Positions 15,822 through 24,110 of a stretch of DNA of 39,996 nucleotides are shown here, piece after piece (position 1 is the stretch's first letter; the number at the start of each line of letters is the position of its first letter). The stretch comes from Opitutia bacterium. Its GTDB lineage: Bacteria > Verrucomicrobiota > Verrucomicrobiia > Opitutales > Opitutaceae. Location of the stretch: assembly GCA_947474365.1 (NCBI GenBank), contig CANJIU010000090.1:1-39996 (forward strand), given 5' to 3'. A program made the translations under genes and the position numbers. The notes under the pieces are model-generated. The model was given only the letters and a program-made list of their open reading frames with translations, did not search any database and was not told the DNA's origin.

Positions 15822-18800
15822 TCAATACGTTCCCTTGATCGCGAAGGTCCAGTTCTGACCGACCGTCTGGTGATTCGTGATGGCAGTGGGGCCGGTTACA
15901 AAACGCTGCATGCTGATGTAGGGGGTGTTGAAGATGTTTCGCACGCTGACCGAGAGGCTGTAGGCGTTGGTCAGCCGCCAGCTGCCGCCCGCATCCACGT
16001 TCGAGCGGTGCCGGCGATAGGTGGTGGCGGCGAGGTTGGTGTTCACGTCGTCCGACCAGTTCCAATTGGCATAGGCGTTGAAGCGGTTGAGCGTATAGTT
16101 GATACCGCCGCTCGCGAGGTGCGGGGTGAGGTTGGCGCGGGTGACTTCGGCGTAGAGGCGCGTGTAGCTGCCGCGCACGGAGAGCCGTTTGAATTTCTCG
16201 CCGAGAAACGAGAGGCTTTGATTGTACTCCAGCTCCATGCTGCGGATCTTGATGGTGCCAGGGCTGTTGTTGCTGGTGATGAATTCATAGTTCACCAACT
16301 CGTCGTTGCCGGTGTAGCCGAACTCCTGGGCGGTGAGCCGATCGGTGACGATCAGATCCTTGACGGACCGCTCCGTAAACGTTGCCGCGAGCTGGCCGAC
16401 TGGTTCGAAATAATAGGCGAGGCGGGCGGCGTAGTTGTCGGAGGTCTCCGGTTTCAAACGTGGATTGGGGGCAGTCACGGTCGGAGGGCTGTCGTCGATC
16501 ACCCAGACGCCGGCGAGGTTGACGTAGGACGGGCGGCGGATCGTGGAGCTGTAGCCGAAGTGGACGTCCAGATTGCGGAGCAGATTGTATTTGAGTGAGG
16601 CACTCGGGAAGAGGTTGTTGTACTCGCCGCTGCGATGGATGCGCGGCCGCGAGAGAAACTGGTATTGGATGCCGGGGATGGTTGTCGCAACGCCGGCGGC
16701 GCTGATGGGGAAGCCCGCGGCGCGAACCTCGGCCGGCGTGTGGGTGTCGGCCTCGCTGGAGTCCGTCGTAGTGCGTTCCCAGCGCAGGCCGGCCCGCAGC
16801 GTGAAGCCCCGAAATTTCGTGGTGCCCATCAGGAATCCCGCGTCGATTCGCTCGTTGAAGCGGCGGCGGCGGGCGACATAGGACTGGTAAAAATTGTCCG
16901 CGTTGGCGCCCCAGTTTTGGACAAAATCCTGGGGCTTGTCGCCGTAGAGATCGCGGATGGCGCGAAGATTGGGCATGAAAACATTGGCGCCGGAAATCGA
17001 GGTGATGGTGCCGTTGTTCATCCCCAGATCGTATTCCCACGGCGACCGGTAGCCCGCCCAGGCCCCGGTTGTGGCGATGCGGCCGCCGGGGGCGTAGTCA
17101 AAGCGTTTGGCGAGTTGGTCGTCCTCGAATTTTTGGATTTGTTCGCGCGACTTGAAGCCGCTCTTCCAGAGGATGGGTAGCCAGCGTGCGGTGGTCAGGT
17201 ACGCGTTGACCTCGCCACTGACGTACGCGGTGCGTGAAAAGCGCCCATCGTTGGTCGTGACGGACGGGCTGGTGTAGCTCGCACCGTTCGCGATGTCCGG
17301 ACCGGCGATCTGGGTGAAATGCCAGTCGTTTTCCATCAGCGAGGAGCGCTCGGCGCGAAACGTGATGCCGCTGGCGGTCGGGGAGTTGGTGTCGCGGATC
17401 GAGTTCCGGCGGTTGAGGGGGTTGTACCAGCTCGTGGAGTCGGTGTAGGCGAATTTGCCCTCGAGTTCGAGGTTGCCGCGCTTGTAGCCGATGCGCGGGA
17501 GCAGCGTGAACGTCTCGCCCATCTTCGAGACGGCAACGGGATTGACCTGGACGGTGCCGGTCGGCGCGGACGTGAAACTGAGGAGTGGGTCGGCTCCGAC
17601 GACGGCGGTGCGGGTGCTGGCGTTGAAGATGACGGTGCGTTGGGGCGTCCACAGATCGGCGTAGTTGTAGATGATGCCGAGACCGACATTGAGTTCCCGC
17701 GAGATTTTGTAGTCGGCAGTCAGCGTCGTGGCGAAGCGCTTGTTGAAGCGTGGGGCCCACTGGAAATTGAGGGTAGTGGGAACCAGGGGACGCCGGTCGG
17801 TGGCTGTTGTGGCTGTGCTGTAGGCCGACGCGGTGATGAGTGCCTCCTGATAGACGTTGGACTCACTGATGTTGAGCACGAGGCCGAGGCGTTTGTTCAG
17901 GAAGACGTCGGAATATTCCAGAATGCCGCCTGGGCGGATCTTCCGGCTGAGGCGGTCCTCGGCAGGTCCACGGGTGGCGGCAAACGACATCGCCTCGGAG
18001 TGCACCGCGACGTTGGCCTGCCACGAGACGCGGCGTCCGGCCCGGTCAAACGCGCGTTTGGTGCGGAGGTTGATGGTGCCGGCGGGAGCGTTTGCGTCCA
18101 TGTCGGCGCTGATCGTCTTGGAAATCTCGATCGACTCCATGCTGTTGAGGGATGCCATCTCCATCGTGAACGAGCGGGCGGCGCCGGACCCGCTGTTGTT
18201 GGCGTCGGCGCTGGCCAAGGCGATGCCGTCCATCGTCACCGCGGTGTATTCGGTGCCGAGGCCGCCGAGACTGACGGTGCGGGCCTCCCCGTAGTTCTGG
18301 TTGAGCTCGACGCCCGGCAGGTGCTTGAGGAATTCCCCGACGTTGCCCTCGGCGTTGTCTCCAAACGTGTCGGACGCGACCGTGTTGGTGATGTTCATGG
18401 AGTTTCTCTGTTCCATGATGGCCTTGGCGCTGCCCTCGCGCTCGGAGGAGACGACAAATTTTTCGAGCTTCAGGGTGGGGTTGGAACTGCTGTCGTTGAC
18501 CAAGGAACTCACGAGGCTGAAGTCCTGGTTGACGGTGGCGCCGGCGGCGACGCTCACCGCAGCGGTCGTGGTCCGGTAACCGGTGTAGGTGACGACGAGG
18601 GTCGATTTGCCCGTGGGCACCGGGGAGAGACGAAACTCGCCGCCGTCTTCCGTGGTGGTGGTTTGCCCGGTCTCTTCGACGCGGATCTGGGCGTTGCGGA
18701 GATATTCACCCGTGTTCGAGTTGAGGACGCGACCGGTGATGGTACCGGTGGGGGCGGTCTGGGCCAGCAGCGGCAGAAATGATGAGACGATCGCTGCAAA

Positions 18801-18827
18801 GGCGACGACAAGAAGTTTGAGTTTCAT
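15822..18827 (-). CDS. TonB-dependent outer-membrane receptor with carboxypeptidase-like regulatory domain
   Basis: A 1001-residue receptor for active uptake across the outer membrane. ATG 18827 gives a signal peptide (MKLKLLVVAFAAIVSSFLPL, cleavage at LLA-Q). Residues about 28-110 are a CarboxypepD_reg-like/CNA-B sandwich (GTITGRVLNSNTGEYL). A TonB-box-like LEKFVVSSE follows near residue 120, then the plug (GNVGEFLKHLPGVEL, VSLGGLGTEYTAVTMDGI) and the 22-strand barrel, ending in FAIKGTY. The plug and barrel resemble the TonB-Xanth-Caul group used for oligosaccharides. No SusD partner is next to it. It is followed by the FAD oxidoreductase and NTF2-like genes, and is divergent from the TIM-barrel/MFS/TIM-barrel operon with 178 bp between, so common regulation of uptake and catabolism is plausible. 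Confidence 0.93.
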   Translation of the reverse strand: MKLKLLVVAFAAIVSSFLPLLAQTAPTGTITGRVLNSNTGEYLRNAQIRVEETGQTTTTEDGGEFRLSPVPTGKSTLVVTYTGYRTTTAAVSVAAGATVNQDFSLVSSLVNDSSSNPTLKLEKFVVSSEREGSAKAIMEQRNSMNITNTVASDTFGDNAEGNVGEFLKHLPGVELNQNYGEARTVSLGGLGTEYTAVTMDGIALASADANNSGSGAARSFTMEMASLNSMESIEISKTISADMDANAPAGTINLRTKRAFDRAGRRVSWQANVAVHSEAMSFAATRGPAEDRLSRKIRPGGILEYSDVFLNKRLGLVLNISESNVYQEALITASAYSTATTATDRRPLVPTTLNFQWAPRFNKRFATTLTADYKISRELNVGLGIIYNYADLWTPQRTVIFNASTRTAVVGADPLLSFTSAPTGTVQVNPVAVSKMGETFTLLPRIGYKRGNLELEGKFAYTDSTSWYNPLNRRNSIRDTNSPTASGITFRAERSSLMENDWHFTQIAGPDIANGASYTSPSVTTNDGRFSRTAYVSGEVNAYLTTARWLPILWKSGFKSREQIQKFEDDQLAKRFDYAPGGRIATTGAWAGYRSPWEYDLGMNNGTITSISGANVFMPNLRAIRDLYGDKPQDFVQNWGANADNFYQSYVARRRRFNERIDAGFLMGTTKFRGFTLRAGLRWERTTTDSSEADTHTPAEVRAAGFPISAAGVATTIPGIQYQFLSRPRIHRSGEYNNLFPSASLKYNLLRNLDVHFGYSSTIRRPSYVNLAGVWVIDDSPPTVTAPNPRLKPETSDNYAARLAYYFEPVGQLAATFTERSVKDLIVTDRLTAQEFGYTGNDELVNYEFITSNNSPGTIKIRSMELEYNQSLSFLGEKFKRLSVRGSYTRLYAEVTRANLTPHLASGGINYTLNRFNAYANWNWSDDVNTNLAATTYRRHRSNVDAGGSWRLTNAYSLSVSVRNIFNTPYISMQRFVTGPTAITNHQTVGQNWTFAIKGTY

Positions 18828-19005
18828 GGGTGCGGAAAGCCGCGCTGGTGTGGGGTGCGGCGGGGCATTTCGCCGGTGCATGAGCAGATACGTCAAGCTG
18901 TCCTTCGGGTTCGTCGCACGAGATTTCGCAAAAAGACCTTGCGCCGCGTGCGCGGGCTTCGCGAACTCGGCGGGCCCCAAGTTTCCGCACCGATATGTTT
19001 CCCCC

Positions 19006-19917
19006 ATGATCACCAACCGCCGCCAGTTCCTCCGCGATGCCTCTCTCAGCCTGGGCTCGCTCGGTCTCCTTTCCTCCACCGTTGCGCTGGCGGCCGAATC
19101 GAAAAAGAAGGCCGACGGCGTGCCGGGGCCGAGCTTCGCGAAGAAGTCCAAGATGCGGCTCGGCATCGTGACGTACAACATCGCGATGGACTGGGACGTC
19201 CCGACCATCATCAAGAATTGCACCGAGGCGAAATTCGAGGGCGTCGAATTGCGCACGGGTCACAAGCACGGCGTCGAGACGACCCTGGGCAAGGCGCAGC
19301 GGGCCGAGGTGAAGAAGCGTTTCGCCGATTCGCCGGTGGCGTTATGGAGTCTTGGGAGCGCGTTCGACTATCACACGCCGGACCAAGCCAAGCTGAAAAA
19401 GGACATCGAGGCCACGAAAGAGTACATCCTGCTCGCGCAGGAGGTGGGGGCGACCGGCGTCAAGGTGCGGCCAAACGGCCTGCCGAAGGAAGTGCCGGTC
19501 GAGAAGACGCTCGAGCAAATTGGCCGTGCGCTCCGCGAGCTGGGGGACTTCGGCGCGGCGCACGGCCAGCAAATCCGGATGGAGGTTCATGGCGGCGGCA
19601 CCTCGCTCGTGCCCAACGCGAAGACGATTCTCGATCACGCGAATCATCCCAACGTGGGCGCCTGCTGGAATTCGAACCAGACCGATCTGCAGGGCGATGG
19701 CTGGGACCAGAACTTCAACCTGATTAAGAAAAAAATCTTCACGGTGCACATGCGGGACATCTACCTTGAGGAGTATCCCTTCCGAAAGTTGCTGAACGGG
19801 TTGGTCGAGAGCGGATTCACCGGCTTCACCTTCGCCGAGATTCCCGAGAGCAGCGATCCCATCCGGGTCATGAAGTATTTCCGTTCTCTCTGGTTGGCTT
19901 ATCAAGGACTCCTGTGA
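19006..19917 (+). CDS. Exported sugar phosphate isomerase/epimerase-like TIM-barrel protein
   Basis: A 303-residue xylose-isomerase-like TIM barrel (AP_endonuc_2 superfamily) with an N-terminal export signal containing a twin arginine (NRRQFLRDASLSLGSLG). Barrel strands start at MRLGIVTYNIAMDW. Metal-site positions can be read as Glu in RMEVHGGG, His in FTVHMRD and Glu in FAEIPES; where many epimerases have Asp the sequence reads GACWNSNQTD. Export suggests it acts on free sugar rather than sugar phosphate. ATG 19006 is used because the longer frame (to 18589) is antisense to the TonB receptor. The MFS gene follows after 58 bp, and the three genes to 22354 look like one operon. Confidence 0.85.
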   Translation: MITNRRQFLRDASLSLGSLGLLSSTVALAAESKKKADGVPGPSFAKKSKMRLGIVTYNIAMDWDVPTIIKNCTEAKFEGVELRTGHKHGVETTLGKAQRAEVKKRFADSPVALWSLGSAFDYHTPDQAKLKKDIEATKEYILLAQEVGATGVKVRPNGLPKEVPVEKTLEQIGRALRELGDFGAAHGQQIRMEVHGGGTSLVPNAKTILDHANHPNVGACWNSNQTDLQGDGWDQNFNLIKKKIFTVHMRDIYLEEYPFRKLLNGLVESGFTGFTFAEIPESSDPIRVMKYFRSLWLAYQGLL

Positions 19918-19975
19918 GGGTTTGGCGACCGTCCGACCCTCGCTCCTACCGCACCGATAAAATTCCCGTGTCACG

Positions 19976-21517
19976 ATGACTTCCTCTCCGTCCGTCGCCC
20001 CCTCCGGCCCGTGGTGGCGCGAATTGAACCGCTACCATTGGTTCGTCTTGATTGTCGCCGCCCTCGGTTGGCTCTTCGACACGATGGACCAGCAGCTCTT
20101 CAATCTGGCCCGCGTGCCGGCGATGAAGGCGTTGCTGAAGCCCGGCCAGGATGTCGCGCTCTTCAGCGGTTATTCGACGGCGATTTTCCTGATCGGCTGG
20201 GCAACCGGAGGTCTCACCTTCGGCGTGCTCGGCGACCGCATCGGCCGCGCGAAGACGATGATGTGGACGATTCTCATCTACTCCGTTTGCACGGGCCTCA
20301 GCGCCTTGTCGGTGGGATTTTGGGATTTCGCGTTCTATCGTTTCATCACGGGGCTCGGGGTCGGCGGGGAGTTTGCGGTGGGTGTTTCCCTCGTGGCTGA
20401 GGTGATGCCCGACCGGGCCCGACCGCACGCGCTCGGCCTGCTGCAGTCGCTTTCCGTGGTGGGAAATATTTCCGCGGCCCTGATCAGCATGGGGCTCGGA
20501 CATCTGGAGGAAACGGGAGTCGTCGGCTCGGCGTGGCGGTGGATGTTTGTCATCGGCACGCTGCCCGCGATCGTGGCGCTGCTGGTCCGGGCGCGGCTGA
20601 AGGAGCCGGCGCGCTGGCAGGCGGCGGTGGAGCAGTCCGGCGGTCGGAAACGACTCGGTTCCTACGACGAACTTTTTGGCAATGCCAACTGGCGGAAACC
20701 CGCGTGGATCGCGGCGGCGTTGGTGGTGGCCATCATCGTGGTCGCGTTTTTTGGCAGCGAGAGCTGGCCCAAGTACACGAAGCTGAAAATTGGAATCGGG
20801 CTCTCCGGTGCGGCGATTCTCGCGGGGTTGTGGGCGATTTTCGGCGGCAACGGCGACACCCGTTGGCGACGCAACGCCGTGGTCGGTCTCCTGCTGGCGC
20901 TTTCCGGCATCATCGGTATCTGGGGCATCGGCTTCTTCAGCATCGATCTGGTGCGTTCGGTTTTTCAGAAGGCGTTTGCGGCCGAGGGGATGCCGGCTGC
21001 GAAGATTCCCGGAGCAGTCACGTATTGGGCGGGAGTCACCACGATGATGATGAACGTCGGCGCGTTCGCGGGGATCTATTCGTTCAGTCACATTGCCCAG
21101 CGGATCGGTCGGCGGCTTACGTTTGCGATCGGTTTCGTGATCGCGCTCCTCAGCACGGCGATGGTGTTTCTCTACCTCAAGGAGCGCAGCCAGATTTTCT
21201 GGATGATGCCGGTGATGGGTTTCTGCCAGCTGTCGTTGTTTGGGGGCTACGCGGTCTATTTCCCGGAGCTTTTTCCCACGCGGCTGCGCAGCACCGGGAT
21301 TTCGTTTTGTTACAACGTCGGCCGTTTCGTGGCCGCCTCGGGTCCCGCCGTGCTCGGACTCCTCACGAGCGAAGTCTACAAAGACCAGGCGGAGCCGATG
21401 CGCTACGCCGGTCTCACGATGTGTGCGGTCTTCCTGGTCGGCCTGCTGGTGCTGCCCTTCGCGCCGGAGACGAGCGGCCAGCCATTGCCGGAGGAGGAAA
21501 AGGGCTTGGCACATTAA
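19976..21517 (+). CDS. MFS transporter (sugar or organic-acid:H+ symporter type)
   Basis: A 513-residue, 12-helix inner-membrane permease. The A-motif between helices 2 and 3 is clear (GVLGDRIGRAKTM), the helix 4/5 region RFITGLGVGGEFAVGVSLVAE is typical of the metabolite:H+ symporter branch, and a second half-motif AQRIGRRLTF follows helix 8. There is an unusually large insert of hydrophobic sequence around residues 235-320 with two extra predicted helices (WIAAALVVAIIVVAFF and the ILAGLWAIFG region). Flanked by two TIM-barrel epimerase-like genes, it probably moves their substrate or product into the cytoplasm. ATG 19976 is preceded by no clear ribosome site. Confidence 0.9.
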   Translation: MTSSPSVAPSGPWWRELNRYHWFVLIVAALGWLFDTMDQQLFNLARVPAMKALLKPGQDVALFSGYSTAIFLIGWATGGLTFGVLGDRIGRAKTMMWTILIYSVCTGLSALSVGFWDFAFYRFITGLGVGGEFAVGVSLVAEVMPDRARPHALGLLQSLSVVGNISAALISMGLGHLEETGVVGSAWRWMFVIGTLPAIVALLVRARLKEPARWQAAVEQSGGRKRLGSYDELFGNANWRKPAWIAAALVVAIIVVAFFGSESWPKYTKLKIGIGLSGAAILAGLWAIFGGNGDTRWRRNAVVGLLLALSGIIGIWGIGFFSIDLVRSVFQKAFAAEGMPAAKIPGAVTYWAGVTTMMMNVGAFAGIYSFSHIAQRIGRRLTFAIGFVIALLSTAMVFLYLKERSQIFWMMPVMGFCQLSLFGGYAVYFPELFPTRLRSTGISFCYNVGRFVAASGPAVLGLLTSEVYKDQAEPMRYAGLTMCAVFLVGLLVLPFAPETSGQPLPEEEKGLAH

Positions 21518-21541
21518 TCCGCGCCGAACTCCGCGACTCCG

Positions 21542-22354
21542 ATGAAATTTGGCATCTGCAACGAGATCTTCAAGGACTGGAAACTCGACGACGTTTTCAC
21601 GCATTGCGCCCAGCTCGGCTACGACGCGGTGGAAATCGCGCCGTTTACCCTGGCGAAATACGTCACGGAGATCCCGATGGCCGAGCGGTTGCGGATCAAG
21701 CAGGCGGCCGCGAACGCGGGCATTGCGATCTCCGGGATTCACTGGGTGCTCGTGCAGGCCGAGGGCATGTACCTGACCTCGCCGGATGCGGCGACGCGTG
21801 AGCGCACCTCGAATTATTTTGGCGCCCTGGCGGAATTTTGCGCCGACATCGGGGGCAAGGTGATCGTCGTGGGTTCCCCCAAGCAGCGAAGTCTGCTTCC
21901 CGGCGTGACGCCGGAAGAGGCGTGGGCGTGGGCGACCGAGGTATTTCGACCGGCGGTGAAGATCGCGGAACGGCGGGGCGTCACGATTTGTTTTGAACCG
22001 CTTCCCGCGGAGGACACGGACTTCATCAACACCGCCGCTGAGGCGGTGCGCTTCACACGTCAGCTGGGTTCAGCACATTTCAAGGTGATCCTCGATGTGC
22101 GCGCGATGAGCCATGAGGCGAAATCCGTGCCCGAGATACTTCGGGAAAGCCGGGGCGAGTTCGCCTACGTGCACGCTAACGACAAGAACCTCAAAGGACC
22201 CGGTTTCGGCGACATTGATTTCCGTCCGATTGCGGCCGCTCTGCGGGACGTCGGCTATGACGGCACAGTCTCGGTGGAGGTGTTCAAGTTTGACGAGGGC
22301 CCGGAGGCGATCGCGGCGCGCAGTCTCGACTATTTGAAACGGGTATTCGGGTAG
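21542..22354 (+). CDS. Cytoplasmic sugar epimerase/isomerase (D-tagatose 3-epimerase or hydroxypyruvate isomerase-like)
   Basis: A 270-residue TIM barrel without signal peptide, starting MKFGICNEIFKDW, 24 bp after the MFS stop. The four metal ligands of this family are visible in order: Glu in ICFEPLP, Asp in VILDVRAM, His in YVHANDK and Glu in VSVEVFKF, which is the E-D-H-E set of tagatose epimerase and hydroxypyruvate isomerase. It therefore very probably is an active metal-dependent epimerase/isomerase on a keto-sugar entering through the neighbouring transporter. The exact sugar cannot be assigned. It is convergent with the PhoD-like gene with only 25 bp between stops. Confidence 0.9.
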   Translation: MKFGICNEIFKDWKLDDVFTHCAQLGYDAVEIAPFTLAKYVTEIPMAERLRIKQAAANAGIAISGIHWVLVQAEGMYLTSPDAATRERTSNYFGALAEFCADIGGKVIVVGSPKQRSLLPGVTPEEAWAWATEVFRPAVKIAERRGVTICFEPLPAEDTDFINTAAEAVRFTRQLGSAHFKVILDVRAMSHEAKSVPEILRESRGEFAYVHANDKNLKGPGFGDIDFRPIAAALRDVGYDGTVSVEVFKFDEGPEAIAARSLDYLKRVFG

Positions 22355-22379
22355 CTTGCAGAGATTAGCCGGCGGTTGC

Positions 22380-23975
22380 TCAAACTGGCCTTGGGAGCGT
22401 CGAGGTATGAAAGGGCGTGAGCCCGTCGATGGCCTCCGGTGTCTGCGTCTGCACATCCCATTTGAAAAAACGGAGGTCGATCCGATCGGGATGAAAATCC
22501 GCGATAGTGAAACCGTGTTGCTCGATGGGTTTGATCTCCTCGCGCAGGTCGAGATGGCCGGGAACGGATGGCCCGACTCCGCGGAAGGCCGAAGGCCAGC
22601 CGGTTTTGCCGGTGCTGATGGGACCGGCGAGCACGGTCGTGATCGGATTCGCCTGAAAGTCGTGCGCGCCCGCTCGCAGCATCCGGCCGAGGCCGACCGC
22701 GTGGAGGTCACCGCTGATCACGAGGGGAATCCGGCGCTTCATTGCCGCCAGCGATTGCATCAGGCGGTCATGTTGCTTCAGCCAGCCGGCTTGCCAGTAC
22801 GGTTTCGCAATCGCGGTGGTCAGTTTCTTGTCCGCTCCCAGCATGTCCGGATACCATTCGCCCCATTTGCCGGCGCTCCAGCCGGGCGGATTCGAGGGAA
22901 CATGGACGAGGTGCGTGACGTCGGCGGACGCGGCGCGCGTGCGCAACCACTTCTCGACTTCGAGATCAACAAACACGGCACTAGGACCCGCCAGCGTCGC
23001 CGTGCGGCGGACATCGTAGAGATTGATTTCGGCGAGGCGCCCGTAACGGAGGGTACCGAAGCTTTCTGATCCCGCGTCCGCGCCTCCTGTCGACCAAGGC
23101 AGACCTTTCGGTCGCCGGGCATCGGGAAGGAACTCTGGATAGTACAACCGCTGGGTGGCCCGTGCCAGGCGCACCATGAAATCGGACGGCGGAAATGTGA
23201 CGATTTCGTCGGTGGCTTCGTCATTGTCGAAATAGTCGTGGTCGTCCTGCAGGAAGAACACCGGCGTGGAGCGAAAGTCCGTCCCGTAGATCGGGGTGAT
23301 CTGCGGGCCCGCCGCCCGCTTTAGCACGGTCTCGTTGTTTTCACCGAAGACCAGTCCCGAGCGGTCGAATTTGCCGGAGATGCGCACGCCCTCCTCGGAC
23401 GCTCCCAGATTCAGGCTGGCGCGGGGGGCGAGGAGATCCCAGTAGACGTGATCTCCGTTGGCGACGACGGCATGAGGACCGAAGGAAAGCCCGCGCCGCA
23501 AGAGGCGGTTGCGTACGGCGGCAGGTAGAAAATTCAGCCGCTCGTGACCGCCCGCGCAGGTGAAGATCAACAGGCGAAAATGTCCGGCTTCCGCATCAGC
23601 CGACGGAAACGTCGCGAGCTCCCATGGTTGACAGAGGGTGCGCCCATCAGCACCGGTGAGCGTCATCGCGTAGGTCCGGCCCGGCGCGAGGCCCTCCGCG
23701 CGAAATTGCCAGCACTCGCCCGCAGTGTCGTTCTGCCGCCCCGGCACGCTGATGGCACCGATGCGGAGGGTGGGAGCCGCGCTGAGCGGGGGCGCGAACG
23801 ACGCCTTGATGAGCATCGCGGTGTCGCTGACGGTCGGGAGTAGGTGGGTGACGCGGCCCGGGTCCCATTTTGCCTGCGCCGGTGGACTCCCGGTTGCCGC
23901 GAGGAGTTCGGCCGGAAGGGACGCGAGGAGGGTCGCGCCGAACGTTCCGGTGAGGAAATTGCGCCGATCCATCAT
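22380..23975 (-). CDS. Exported PhoD-like metallophosphatase (alkaline phosphatase D family)
   Basis: A 531-residue protein with a twin-arginine signal MMDRRNFLTGTFGATLLASL. An N-terminal fibronectin-like domain (about 40-130) precedes the metallophosphoesterase core. Metal-site motifs: GDHVYWD at about 174-180, DDHDYFDND at 244-252 and SGDLHAVG at 421-428, which correspond to the GDxxY, N/DHDxxDN and GDxH blocks of PhoD. The Asn usually preceding the central HD is Asp here (DDHD). It probably hydrolyses phosphodiesters or monoesters in the periplasm. It is transcribed away from the sulfatase array with 135 bp between the starts; ATG 23972 is an equivalent start. Confidence 0.88.
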   Translation of the reverse strand: MMDRRNFLTGTFGATLLASLPAELLAATGSPPAQAKWDPGRVTHLLPTVSDTAMLIKASFAPPLSAAPTLRIGAISVPGRQNDTAGECWQFRAEGLAPGRTYAMTLTGADGRTLCQPWELATFPSADAEAGHFRLLIFTCAGGHERLNFLPAAVRNRLLRRGLSFGPHAVVANGDHVYWDLLAPRASLNLGASEEGVRISGKFDRSGLVFGENNETVLKRAAGPQITPIYGTDFRSTPVFFLQDDHDYFDNDEATDEIVTFPPSDFMVRLARATQRLYYPEFLPDARRPKGLPWSTGGADAGSESFGTLRYGRLAEINLYDVRRTATLAGPSAVFVDLEVEKWLRTRAASADVTHLVHVPSNPPGWSAGKWGEWYPDMLGADKKLTTAIAKPYWQAGWLKQHDRLMQSLAAMKRRIPLVISGDLHAVGLGRMLRAGAHDFQANPITTVLAGPISTGKTGWPSAFRGVGPSVPGHLDLREEIKPIEQHGFTIADFHPDRIDLRFFKWDVQTQTPEAIDGLTPFHTSTLPRPV

Positions 23976-24071
23976 CCGGTCACGGCAGCGGGAGATGGGA
24001 CGGGCTGCAATGCCGAATCATGCGTTTGTCGGAGAAAATCCGTCGGCGGGATGCAGAGATGAATTTAGGGT

Positions 24072-24102
24072 TGGGATTTCATGGAATGGGGTGTGGGATT
24101 TC
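24072..24102 (+). promoter_or_regulatory. 9-bp direct repeat in the PhoD/sulfatase divergent promoter region
   Basis: TGGGATTTC occurs at 24072-24080 and again at 24094-24102, 22 bp apart (about two helical turns) and just upstream of the first sulfatase ATG. Spacing suits a tandem regulator site, but no known operator is recognised. Confidence 0.25.
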
Positions 24103-24110
24103 CGCGCCCC

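Noticed and set aside
17319..18782. 487-residue plus-strand frame opposite the TonB receptor
   Set aside because: Gly/Val/Asp-rich shadow frame; the minus-strand receptor has signal peptide, plug and barrel.
19946..21742. 598-residue minus-strand frame opposite the MFS gene
   Set aside because: Arg/His-rich antisense product with no hydrophobic or catalytic pattern.
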